Assembly (NCBI GenBank): GCA_022605955.1
Contig: JAKCOZ010000012.1
Location: 26,410,015 to 26,474,014, forward strand
Source: Rallus limicola
Taxonomy: Eukaryota > Chordata > Aves > Gruiformes > Rallidae
Length of the DNA stretch: 64,000 nucleotides
Reading direction: 5' to 3'
Below are positions 48,557 to 59,930 of the stretch, one piece after another (positions within the stretch are counted from its first letter, which is position 1; every line of letters begins with the position of its first letter). The notes under the pieces are model-generated. The model saw only the letters and a program-made list of their open reading frames with translations, was not told the origin of the DNA and did not search any database. Both the position numbers and the translations under genes were made by a program.

Positions 48557-49404
48557 CTCAGGGTATGCAAACTGCTCCAGGGAACTTGAGTGTTCCAGCA
48601 GGATGAGATAAACCTGGAAGTTTCTGCATTAGCATCAGTAAACGACTTCGTTAGGATCCACCTTGCTCTGCAGAGCTACTCCTGTCCCATTTGGGAGAGG
48701 ATTTGTAGCAAATCCCATCAGCCATGAAGAATTTGGAGCAGTTTTGGCCTGTATGGGTGCCATGCAGGAGCCCTGCTGCTCAAGGGAAGCAGAAGGGCTG
48801 GGTTAGCTGCTGTACACCACACGTCACTCAGCCAGGGCCTCTTATTTTTACATTGCCTCAACCCCACCCAGAACCAAAGCTCACCCACCAGCTCTCCCTG
48901 CAGCCCATGTGCAGGCCAGCCCCAGGGATGGCTGGTGCTCAGCACCATCCCGATGGACCCAGACGCGACCGCGCCAGCGCTGCCCAGCTGTGCCCGACCT
49001 CATCCTCCTGCCTTCACCAGGAGCTGCCAGGCACCAGCCTCTGCCAGCTGAAATACAGGGGGGGGGGCCCTGCTGACAGCCTGCACACACCCCCACCCCC
49101 CCCTCATTTCAGCACCAAAGCCCATTTTCTGCTCTGAGCCGTGCCTGGCTTGGGGGGATGCTGGCACCGTCCCAAGGCACCCAGCAGCTCCCCAAACCAT
49201 CTGAGATCCTACAGAAGGCATTCCCCAATCTGCAGCCCTGTCACTATTGCTAGAGAATAACTCAAAGCCATTAAGAGCTATTTCTTCTGAGCACCAGCTC
49301 TGAGGAGCATCTTCATCAGCTCTGGCCAGTAACAGATTCAGCAGGGGGTTTTAAAGGAGCTGATGACCACCAGTTCATTCCCAAATTCCCTTTGCTGTGC
49401 AGCA

Positions 49405-49470
49405 CAGAGGATTCCCAGGGGTTGGAAGGGACCCCCAGAGATCATCCCTGTCCAACCCCACAGACATTCA
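49405..49470 (-). mobile_element. CR1 3' end scrap
   Basis: CCCAGGGGTTGGAAGGGACC and GAGATCATCCCTGTCCAACC are the terminal 3' part of a CR1. Confidence 0.7.
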
Positions 49471-49869
49471 GGCTTGCTGTGTGCAGCTTGCAGGCAGCCC
49501 TTCCTATCCCTCCTCCCCCATTTGTTTTCTTCATTTGACTTGTTTGAGTATAAATTTGGGGAAAAAAAAACCACAACCCCTAAACCCCAAAGGACCCTCA
49601 GAGTCACACTGTGCCCCCCCCCATCCCTTTACCCACCTCCAAATTCTAACAGCAGGCAGGGAGAGCCATCAATGCATTTTCTGCAGGTGATGGGAGATGA
49701 GCTAAACAAATGGCATGAGAAGAGGGGGTAGAAAGAGGGGTTTTTTTCCCCCCCCAAAAAAGGATGAAGGACAGGGTGGCCTTCAGCCTCCTCAGACTGA
49801 GGCCAGCAGGAGTTAGGTGGAAACGCTGAGCTGGAAGCGTGTACAGAAGCCCCACGCTCAGCACTTAGC

Positions 49870-50115
49870 AACCATTAAGTCACTGGTCTGGGGCCAAAAG
49901 CAATTTCTGGAGGAAATATTAAGCCTGTTTTTTAATTGTGGCAAAGTCCCTGAATCTCCAGTCTGGCCATACAGGCAGAGAGCAGTATAATCTGCACCTC
50001 ACCACGGGCGATGAACTCACCCTCAGCACCTGCACCAACAGTCACCTGATAACAAAGCCCAGGCGCCAAGTTATCAATTATAAATTAAGCTGCTGACCCC
50101 CCATGGGAGTCAGAG
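49870..50115. promoter_or_regulatory. Candidate conserved noncoding element
   Basis: This intronic stretch is free of repeats. An overlapping E-box/GATA pair (CACCTGATAA, 50043-50052) and ACAAAG lie at 50043-50057. An inverted GATA site (TTATCA, 50071-50076) and homeobox-like ATTA cores follow. This is a composition-and-motif guess only. Confidence 0.25.
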
Positions 50116-51284
50116 GGCAACATCTGTGGATGCACAGGTCACCTCGAGCCCATCTATCCCTTTCCACTCCCCTCCTGCTTTCCACAAGGGCTGAGAGGGG
50201 ATGATTTACGGGCTGGCTTTACATTGCAACTCATTTCAATTGCAAAGCGGCTGGTAGGAGCCCAGAAAAGGGGACTTGCAGGCTGAGGGAGTAAACAGAC
50301 CATACTCCAAACTCACTCTGAAATGAAGTTTTGGAGCCAAACACCATAAATATCAAGGTCCTTGAGCAAGCAGGTAAGAGCAGTGCCCTTTAAGGGCTTC
50401 CTCAGCAACATCCCTCTGAGTCACGGCTGGGTTAAAAATAGACAGAAGGGGATTCTTCACACAGCTCTGAAGCCTGATGACTTCAAGCTCTCTGACACAG
50501 CCTGGCACAAACACACTCCTTTATTTTATTTGGAGGGGGGGGTTGTTCTACTCATAACCATGAACAAACCCCTTCAAAACTCAGTAAAGCTTTAGAGAGA
50601 TTCAAACCCCACCGAGATCGGGGGTCTTGGGAAGGGTGTGCTCCTGGAGTGGGAACAATCCCAGGTCCATGCAAGGGGAGCCTGGCCCTGGCTTTAGGGG
50701 TGTTTGGTATTTTCAGCCTTTGAGAAAAAGGATGCAAAGGTGATTTTGTGAGTTGGGCTCCTGAACCCCGCTGGTGGCACTGAAGAAAGGTGGCACATTC
50801 TGCAATGTGTATCAGCTACAAGCTCCAACACCAACACCGTCACCACAGGAAACCCCATCCCTGCCCATTCCTGACCCTGCAGCCCTCCACGGGAGGCTAC
50901 CAGGCTGCAAAGCCACTATGTAAAGCAAGAGGCAAAGCCATAGCCTTCAGCAGGGCAGGCAGCCTGAGCAGGAGCCTGGAAAATGCTAAAAATAACAGGC
51001 TAAGCAAGGGTGGACTCCAGCAGAGCCTCCTTAGTCATGGAGCCAGGGAGCTGCAGTGGCAGAGCAGCACCATATAAGAGCAAGAGAATGACTCTCCTGT
51101 CTTACATGGGATTTTTCCCCTCTCCTGTTGTGCCTCAGGCACTCTTTTCCTCTGCACAGAGCTGCTCTGTCAGCCTCCAGCTTCTGCTAATAACACAGCA
51201 CATTGTTTTCTGTGAGCCTTTAAACAGAACAAAGATCACAGGGGATAGGGTTTATGGGGTGTCTGCTGCTATCACACCAATGCT

Positions 51285-51309
51285 GACAGACAGACAGACA
51301 GACAGACAT
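51285..51309. repeat. (GACA)n microsatellite
   Basis: Six uninterrupted GACA units. Confidence 0.95.
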
Positions 51310-51526
51310 GTGAGGGATTGATTATAGGTTGTTCTGTGGGTTGGGTTTTGGGGTTTTTTTTAACTTAAACCATCGAGGTGTCAAAAATGGGATGAGTGAT
51401 GAGTGAGTCACTGATGGCAGGGGGATGGCAGCGCTCGCTGCTGGGGGGGGAATTTGGATGAGCAGAGAAAGGGTAAGGTGAACATGCAGTGTTTCATCGT
51501 GGGATGAAGGCACAGGACCACAGAGG

Positions 51527-51580
51527 GATCAAAAATATATACATAGATATATACACATTTATATATATATATAAAATAAA
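51527..51580. repeat. (TA)n-rich microsatellite
   Basis: Imperfect ATATACATAGATATATACAC and TATATATATATAAAATAAA. Confidence 0.85.
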
Positions 51581-51702
51581 TCAAAACCAGTTTAGTCTGG
51601 TGGGAGCCCCCTCCCAGGCTGCTCCAGCAGCACTCAGCCACACCAGCCCCATTGCCCCCACCAGCCCCACTGCTCCTCATCTTCTCCCACGGTGCTAATT
51701 GT

Positions 51703-52245
51703 ACAGAATCACCAGGTTGGAAAAGAGCTTTAAGATCATGGAGTCCAACCATTCCCATCCTAAGCTAAACCAGATCCCTGAGCACCTCATCTCCCCTCTG
51801 TTAAACACACCCAGGGCTGGGGACTCAGACCCCTCCCTGGGCAGCCTGTGCCACAGCCCCACAACTCTGCCAGGGAAGAACTTTGCCCTCCCAGCTGAGC
51901 TGAGCCTGCCCTGGCCCAGCTTGAGCCCATTGCCCCTTGTCCCAGCTCCTGGCCCCTGGCTGAAGAGACCAGCGCCCACCTCTCTGCACCCTCCTGGCAG
52001 GGCAGGGCAGGTGGGGAGAAGGTCTCCCCTCAGCCTCCTCTGCTCCAGGCTCAACACCCCCAGCTCCCTCAGCTGCTCCTCAGAGGATTTGCCCTCCAGC
52101 CCCTTCCCCAGCCTGGTTGCCCTTCTCTGGACTGGCTCCAGGACCCCAATGTCCTTCTGATGGTGAGGAGCCCAGAACTGGACCCAGCACTCGAGGTGCA
52201 GCCTCCCCAGTGCCCAGCACAGGGACACAATCTCCTCCCTGGACC
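51703..52245 (-). mobile_element. CR1 LINE 3' fragment, a third subfamily
   Basis: It reads CAGAATCACCAGGTTGGAAA, GAGCACCTCATCTCCCCTCT and CCCAGGGCTGGGGACTCAGA, then a diverged CR1 ORF2 end. It differs clearly from types A and B. Confidence 0.85.
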
Positions 52246-54079
52246 TACTGGTCACACTATTTCTGACACAAAGGGAAGCTCTGGGTAATAAATGCAGTTC
52301 TTGGGCATTTTGTTTGTCCTCAGTCGGGGCTGTGGTTCTGCAGGGGCTGTGCTGGAGCTTGCACTGACACCCAGCCTGGGGAGCAGAGCCTGAAGCCCCC
52401 GGCCCAGCTCAGTTTTTGGGGGACAAGGGAGAAAGGCAACGGGGGATATTGAATACCTAAGCTGTGGGAGGGAGAGGAGACTGATGAGAGCACTAGCTGC
52501 AATGGCAAAGCAATTACAGCTTAACCTTAACAAAACAAGCTCCCCTGGCTCTCAGGGCACTGCTTTGGGTGTTACTCCAAGGAGCACCCACTGCCACGCT
52601 GGGAACAATCAGCTGTGCATCCAGGGCATGGAGATGCTGCTGGTGGCTGTGCCAAGTTTATCTTACCAGCAGCTGTCATTTCTCCTCCAGACTTGCCCCA
52701 TGTGCCATGCTCACCAGCTTTCCCCCAAATACATTACTTTAACAAGCAATTTGTTAATTTCTTTTGTTTAAGCAGAGCTACAGGGACTGCCCCAAGCGAG
52801 CTGGCTCTACCTCTGGGATGAAGTGCCACCCTTTGGGGATCGAGGGATGTCTGCAGGCTCAGACCCAGACAGCAAACTGCTCCAGCCTTCATTCCAGTTC
52901 CCTTTGGTCCAGTACAAAACAGAGTGATGAGCAGGCATGCCTTAAGCAGTGCATTGTATTCCACTGACAGCAAGCTCCAGACTCGGTAGTGCCTGGTTTC
53001 TGCTGGCCACTGAAACCCTTAGAAGAGCTTTTGGAGGCTGCAGCAGCTCTCCAGCACCTCTAATTAGCACCAGCAATCTCAACAACATCAACCTTCAGCT
53101 AATTCCCTGCCCAAATTATTCATGGGTATGAAAGCATGCAGAAACCAAGGTAGGAAGGACCACAGACAAGGTGCTGAAGAGGATGCTGGAACATGAGCGT
53201 GGCTCCCTAGGGATAACACAGCTTTCTGCTTCAGAGGGCTGAGATGGGGAATGGCAAGCAATGATATGTATGTAGCTGGCAATATGGCATGTGGGGCAGG
53301 TGGTACTGCCTGCAAGTCATGGGAAACCCTCATCCCTACATCTTAAGCCAGCCTGGGCTGATATCTCTTGGGCAACAGCAGGTATCGTCCAACTGGCTGA
53401 TGTGCAGGGATAAGAGGACTGGATAAGCTCCTGGGTGAATTCTGTGTACACTTTAAATGTTACTGAGGTATAATATGAGCTTGTCTGGTCACTGGGGGAT
53501 GCATTTCAAAGCACTTCTGTGGGAAGAGGGGACAAGGCTGTCTCAGAAGTCTCATTTACAGGTGTCTGCGCTGATTCTTCACCAACTTTGCCCTTCCCAG
53601 CATCAGGCAACTGGAAAAGGTCCCAGAGATGGTTTATTTTCAGGGCTATGGGATGTTTCCTCGCTGCTCCCAGCAGCTCCCAGGTCAGGGTACAGCAGTG
53701 ACGTGCTGAGAGCCTTCCTCCTCAGGAAAGGCCACCCTCACCTTCACCAGGCACAGCTAGAAGCTTGCTTTACTACTTGCAACCTGCCCAAGTGACAGAA
53801 GAAAGAAACAGCCAGCTAGATTGTGCCAGGATATATGCTGAGCTAGCAGGTGATATGCATGAATGCAAATGCACAGCAGAGAGAAGCCAGTGAGGAAAAA
53901 CCATTCCCAGATTAATTCCTTTTGTAACTACTAAGGACAGTTTATCACCAACCTCCTGCCAGGCAAAGGAGACAGAGAAGAGGCTGGCCACACACGACTC
54001 AGGTATGGCATGATGATATTTCCCCAAGTCCCTCTTTAATAAATCCAATATAGGAATTACATTAAATAAAAAGTTTAGA

Positions 54080-54270
54080 TTAAATTTTTAATAACTCACT
54101 AAAAGCACTTCAGCTCCCTACGGGCTGTACGTACCAGCAGCTTTTGTCTGCATAAAGAATTAAGCACTTTAATATAGTTCTCTTTCGTTAGTGTTGCCAT
54201 CTACCAGCTGAGAGGGGATTAAATCTCAGCACAGCACTTCCCTTCCCTCCCAGGCCCCTCCGAATTGCAG
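54080..54270. promoter_or_regulatory. Candidate conserved noncoding element
   Basis: An AT-rich, non-repetitive stretch with TTTAATAACTCAC, a palindromic TACGTA (54129-54134) and AAGCACTTTAATATAG. It lies between two CR1-poor regions of the intron. Motif-based guess only. Confidence 0.2.
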
Positions 54271-54574
54271 CAGCTATTTCCTCCAGCCCCCCCAATCCCC
54301 CACCCCCGGGCGAGCGCTCGGATTTCATCTTAACAAAGCACAGAGGAGCTGAAATAAATGGCCTGAGCACGACTTTCTCATTACAAGGAGATCTATAGAT
54401 CACTGAGCAGGAAACCCAGATGGGCCACATAAAGAAGATCTACCACTTGTGTGAGGCTAATGGCTCCGTAGAAAGACAAAGGTCCCCAAAATGAGATAGG
54501 AGCACTTGGAAATGCTGGAAGCCCCTTGAAGAGAAGAGTGAGCACAGAGCATCTCATGTCTAAGGCAACTGAAT

Positions 54575-55035
54575 CACACAAGTGCAGGGGTTGGGAGGGA
54601 CCTCTGGAGATCATCCCCTGCCAAAGCAGGGTCCCTAGGACAGGGCACACAGGGTGGTGTCCAGACGGGGCTGGAATCTCTCCAGAGAAGGAGACTCCAC
54701 ACCCCCTGGGCAGCCTGGCCCAGGGCTCCCTCACCCTCACTGGGAAGAAGTTCTTCCCCACATTGGGGGGGAACTCCCTGTGCTCCAACTTGAGCCCATC
54801 ACCCCTTGTCCTGTCCCCACAGACACTGAGCAGAGGCTGCCCATGTCCCCCTGTGTCCCACCCTTCAGCTCTTGATCCCCATTGATCAGATCCCCTCTCA
54901 GGCTGCTTCTCTCCAGGCTGAACTCAACTCACTCAGCCTTTCCTCTCCAGGCCTTTCATCACCTTCGTAGCCCTTCACTGGACTCTCTTCAGGAGATCCC
55001 TGACTTTTTTATCCCAGGGAGCCCAGATCTCAAGT
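54575..55035 (-). mobile_element. CR1 LINE 3' fragment, type B
   Basis: From the 3' end GCAGGGGTTGGGAGGGACCT to TATCCCAGGGAGCCCAG. Confidence 0.9.
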
Positions 55036-55944
55036 ATCTCTCACAAACCTGCTCTGGGGGGTGTTTTGTGCCCACCTGTGCACCAGCACAGCAGCTGGGT
55101 GATGGGAGAGCGTGCCACAGCTCTTGCCTGCCCCTCACAGCGCTGCAGCGCCCTGTGAAGTGGTACAGAATGGTTCTGCCTGGGAAAAAAAACAACCCAC
55201 CACCTCTCTAGATGCTGATTACAATACCAGGTTATCCCAGGAGCACTGTTTGGCACACACACACACCCCCCAAGCCCACCTGCCTCTGCAGGAGACGAGC
55301 ACCCGGCTTTACAACCCCAGCATTAATCATGCTGGTTTGTTTTGCTGTTAGGAGTATGAGAAGTGATGCTCTGAATGCATCTAGGGAACCTAGTCCCTCC
55401 TTTCCAGTTTCTACTCAAACTTTACAGTTTGCACTTGGTTTGCCAACCAGCAGCCAGTTAACACAATGCCACCTTAAATCCAGGCTGGCCAAACCACCTT
55501 AAGCACAGGCTGAGAGGCATAAGGACATAAAGCAGGACAAGTGTTGCTGCCTGTATCACAGCTAAGCCAGTTCTGCTATCAATATAAACACACTGGGCAA
55601 GATTTGGGGGGAGTATTATTTAAAATATTTACATAGGGACTTTCAGCTGGCGTGCCCAGGGTCCTGGTGCAAGAGCCATGAGCTTTGGAGTCAAGGCTGG
55701 TGTTGCCCTATGGATACAGGATCATGGAAAGGGCAGGGATTTCTCTGTGACAGACCCAGGACCACTTGCCTGCCCGGGGACCGATGGCAGGAGGGCAGAA
55801 AGGGCTGCTCCATGCTTGCCATTCCACTTCCTCCAGCAACCTCCACCTGGTTAGACTTCAACCCTGCCACTTTCTGCTCCCTACGTTGATTTTATGACCT
55901 TTCCTAAGAGCCTGCCAGAGTTTGAGGGCTCGGTGAGCTTAACT

Positions 55945-56110
55945 CTTGTTCCTGCAAGGCTTTGCCAGCAGCACCTCACCACTCTCTCTGTAAAAAAACT
56001 TCCCCTTAATATCTAATTTAAACCTTCCCTCCTCCAGCTTTAATCCATCCCCCTTGTCCTGCCATTATCTACCCTTTTAAGGAGTCGATTCCCCCTTTCT
56101 CTGGGAACTG
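55945..56110 (-). mobile_element. Old CR1 fragment
   Basis: Diverged tail: TTAATATCTAATTTAAACCT, CCCTTGTCCTGCCATTATCT and TTTTAAGGAGTCGATTCCCC. Confidence 0.65.
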
Positions 56111-56734
56111 ATGAATAAAGTCTCCAAAAATAATAACCAAGGCCTAGCCCAGTAGTACAAGAAGCTTCAGCTGGCTTCTGAGTGCTCCATGGCGTGGGTT
56201 GAGTTCCTGTTCCTCTTTGTACGACTTTTTAAACACCCTCTGAGCAATTCATCTCCCCACACACAGCACTATTTCCCACAGCGGTCCAGACACCCCATCC
56301 TACTCCACGTGAGCGTGACCACGGTAACTACTGTCCCTCAGGAATAAAAATTATCACAGGTTTTACACAGCACAGGTCAATTCCAGGAATTAAAACCACA
56401 CTGCCTTGCATTCAGCATGCCCAATCCACAAGAAACAGGTGCCTAAGTACATGATTATTATCCCCTTGGATAAGCATTCCGGCTGCACACTGTGCTTTCA
56501 ACCAGAGATGCTCTGGTTTAAGTGGGAATGTGAAAGTGCTGGTGAAGGTGGAGCAGGGAGATGTACAGGGCTCCAGACTGTGGAATCCCTTGGGTTTCAA
56601 GATTACACCAATAAAACTATATTCCAAGATGATAGAGAGTTTTGCTTGGCATAAAGGCTCACTTCTCTCCTTGGAAATCCACAGCATCTGCTTCTCGCTA
56701 CACCCAACCCCAAAAAACACTCTGGAACAACATA

Positions 56735-57425
56735 CTTGGGGGTGACCTGCTGGAGAAGAGCTCTGTGGAGAAGGACCAGGGGGTGCTGGTGGGTGACAGG
56801 GTGGCCATGAGCCAGCAGTGTGTCCTGGGGCTGAGAGAGACAATGGGATCCTGGGGCCATCAGGAGGAGTGTGGGCAGCAGGTCACAGGAGGGGATCCTC
56901 CCCCTCTGCTCTGCCCTGCTCAGGCCCCACCTGCAGTGTTGTGTCCAGTGCTGGGCTCCCTGGGATCAAAAGGACAGGGATCTCCTGGAGAGAGTCCAGA
57001 GGAGGGACAGGGAGATGCTGAAGGGCCTGGAGCATCTCCCCTGTGAGGAAAGGCTGAGGGAGCTGGGGCTGTTCAGCCTTGAGAAGAGAAGACTAAGGGG
57101 GCACCTTAGTAATGTTTATCAATATCTTAAGCATGGGCTGCAGGGGGAAACGTCCAGCCCCTTTTCAGTGTCTGTGGGGACAGGACAAGGGGCAATGGCT
57201 GCAAGTTGGAGCAGAGGAAGTGCCACACCAACATGAAGAAGAACTTCTTGCCAGTGAGGATGAGGGAGCCCTGGGCCAGGCTGCCCAGGGGGTGTGGAGT
57301 CTCCTCTGGAGATTCCAGCCCCATCTGGACACCGCCCTGTGTGCCCTGTCCTAGGGACCCTGCTTTGGCAGGGGGTTGGACCTGATGGTCTCTTGAGGTC
57401 CTTTCCAACCCCTACAATTCTATGA
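56735..57425 (+). mobile_element. CR1 LINE 3' fragment, type B
   Basis: From GGGGGTGACCTGCTGGAGAA to CCCCTACAATTCTATGATAC. It appears very similar to the 35400-36178 copy. Confidence 0.9.
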
Positions 57426-57559
57426 TACTGGCTGGCCCCCACCAGCACTCTCCAGCACCCCCTATGAGGGCATCAGAGGGAGGTTCACCACCACCCCCCA
57501 CGACACAATCAGCACTACAGCAACCCAGCTTCCTCAGCTGGAAGGAATATGGTTTGGCA

Positions 57560-57630
57560 TAGGAGGGGAACGGTTGGACTCGATGACCTTAAAAGCTCTT
57601 TTCCAACCTGGAGATCCTGTGATCTCCAGG
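57560..57630 (+). mobile_element. CR1 3' end scrap
   Basis: GGTTGGACTCGATGACCTTA, CTTTTCCAACCTGGAGATCC and TGTGATCTC match the end of the third CR1 type seen at 51703. Confidence 0.75.
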
Positions 57631-59764
57631 ATTTCCACGTCCCACACGCTCCGCTCACCTACCAGTCGGCTGGGAAGCAGTGCCAGCTCCCTGGGCTCCA
57701 TCGCAGGGAGGGGATCACATAACAGCAACACTTGCAAAGGCAAATCCTTCATCAGAACCACCCCACCTAGGCTGTCACCCCATGGAGTCAGCACTTCCCT
57801 TAAGGAAGGGCTTTGTGGCAGCCATGGAGATCAAGTCTTCTTCTCTCAAGACTATTAATGGTGGGCATTGTTCCCAGCCTGGTTTCAGAAGCAGTGAGCA
57901 TCCATCTTTCCAATCTCTGCAATTACCAACGCTCTTCCAGCAACAAGCACCTCCAGAGGACCTAGAGATGTTTCCTCAGCTTAATGACATCGTGCACTTC
58001 AGCAGAACCATTAATATCTTTGCCAGCCCTGTCTAACCTTTGAGCTGGGTGGAAAGTGGCCAAAGTACAGGGCTGCTTTGATTCCTTCCCAGAGGAGCAT
58101 GGCAGTGATGCATCGCCCACATCCCTGCGGGTCCCACACCCAGGGATGCTGGGGAGGAGGGGGGAGGCCTTGGTGCAAAGCAAACACAAATTCCTGGTTT
58201 GATGGAAGTTACAGCGTTTTCCACAGCTAAAAGGTTTGTTGTTTTTTTGTTTTAATGTCAGTTAAGTATTAAAAATCATTGAACAGCCCTAAAGAGCTTC
58301 TCTCATCACGATTTTGACTTGCTTCAGCTGCCTGATGAGGAGTTAACTGGCTAAATCAAAGAGGTTAAAGAGCCATGAGGTGCAGGGAGAGGGTCTTGCT
58401 GGGCCCCTATGCTGTCAGAATGACAGAAATGCAATTTCCTGCAAGCCAGAGGTTTGATTTTTGAAAATTAGTGTGTCAGGGAAGTTAATGCACCAACAGT
58501 TCTTGTGTGAGGAAAAGCTGCTCTCAGGCATTAAACCCCTGACTGTTACTCCCCACTCCCACGACAGCATCGAGCATCACCTAGGGAGGAAGAGCCAGGC
58601 ACTAAGCAAGCTCAGCCTATCAGTTATCATCTTAAATGGGAACAGACTCACTGCTGATCTCATCAAATACCTGCTCCCCACACGCAGGGGATGACACACT
58701 GAGGCAGACCAAAGCTTTGCAACACCAAGGCTCTGCACTTGATGCCAGCCCATGCTCCCAACAAACAGCCCTGCTACCCTGAAACTCTCACAGGGCTTTT
58801 AACAGGCACCCATCAGGCACACAAGTGTTGCTGCTCATTTCTTTCCTGTTCCCCATCTCACCAACCTGCTTTACACACTCCTCTTTCTGCCGTGGCTGCC
58901 CTGGACCAGCTCTCCCTTCAGAGCTGCTCCATCAAACACAGGCCCCTGCCCAGGGCCAACCACTAAATCATTTAAAGATCACATCCTGTGCTGTACTAAG
59001 AGCTTTGAATTTGTCTCAAGTTCTCAGCAGCCAGGAGAGGAGACACCAGAAAAGCCACAGGCAGAAGAAACAGGCAGGTATGTGATCCACAACATCCATC
59101 CAGGCTCACAGTGTCTCCAGTGTCAGCCCTGAAAGCCTTTTGCAGCCGCTTCCAGCTGTTTTCAAACTCAGACCTGGAACTTTTCCAACCCACAGACAGG
59201 GAATTCAGGACTGCCACCACCAGCTCAGGCTCTTTGCTGCCTCTCAGGGTGCCCCCACCCCAAATAATTCCACAGGCCACCACGGGCAGCTGGATCACAC
59301 ACAGCTCTGAAGGCAGCAGGAGCACTGTGCCCACCTCCACTAACTCAAGAGAGCCTTGAGGAGCAGACAAGTCAGAAGGAACCAAATTTAACTTCCTAAC
59401 ACATGAGCCCACACGCCTGAGGGTCAGCTACATGTCTAGGCAGGCAGCACCAACGTGCCATCTGCTCTGCATGCTGCCCAAGGTACCAGGTAACGGGCAT
59501 CCCTCTGCCTCAACAGCACCTGCAGGGATGTTTTAGTGATCAGCAGGGAAAAATACAAACTCCAGGACACCCTTGCCCATGCAGAAGTCTCCAGCAGAAG
59601 CCCTGGAGGCTGTAGAGATGAGCTTTTATCACTGCTGCCTGCAGTAAGCTGGCTTTGTGGACAGCAAAATCCATTGGGTAGTGCCATGTACACATGGGCA
59701 CCCAGGTGTCTTCACAGAGGAAAGGCAGCTGGCTGAGCCCTTTCCTCTCCCACCAGCGTGTTTT

Positions 59765-59930
59765 CAATTGATGATGGAATTCACAGATAACTATTTTCAG
59801 GAAAATATGTCCCTATTGATTGTAATTACCATCCTCAGAGATGCAATGGAACAGAGTATTAAAACCATTAACGCTGATTTGGATTTTCTTAGAGCCATCA
59901 GTGAAACAGCAAGCGGAGCGCTGCTGCTTC
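59765..59930. promoter_or_regulatory. Candidate conserved noncoding element
   Basis: A repeat-free stretch rich in homeodomain/POU-like cores (CTATTGATTGTAATTACC, ATTAAAACCATTAACG, CAGATAACTATTTTC). It lies about 4 kb downstream of the distal SCHIP1 promoter in intron 1. Motif-based guess only. Confidence 0.25.

Noticed and set aside
48079..48611. Repetitive ORFs on both strands
   Set aside because: By-product of the stop-free 15/16-bp minisatellite.
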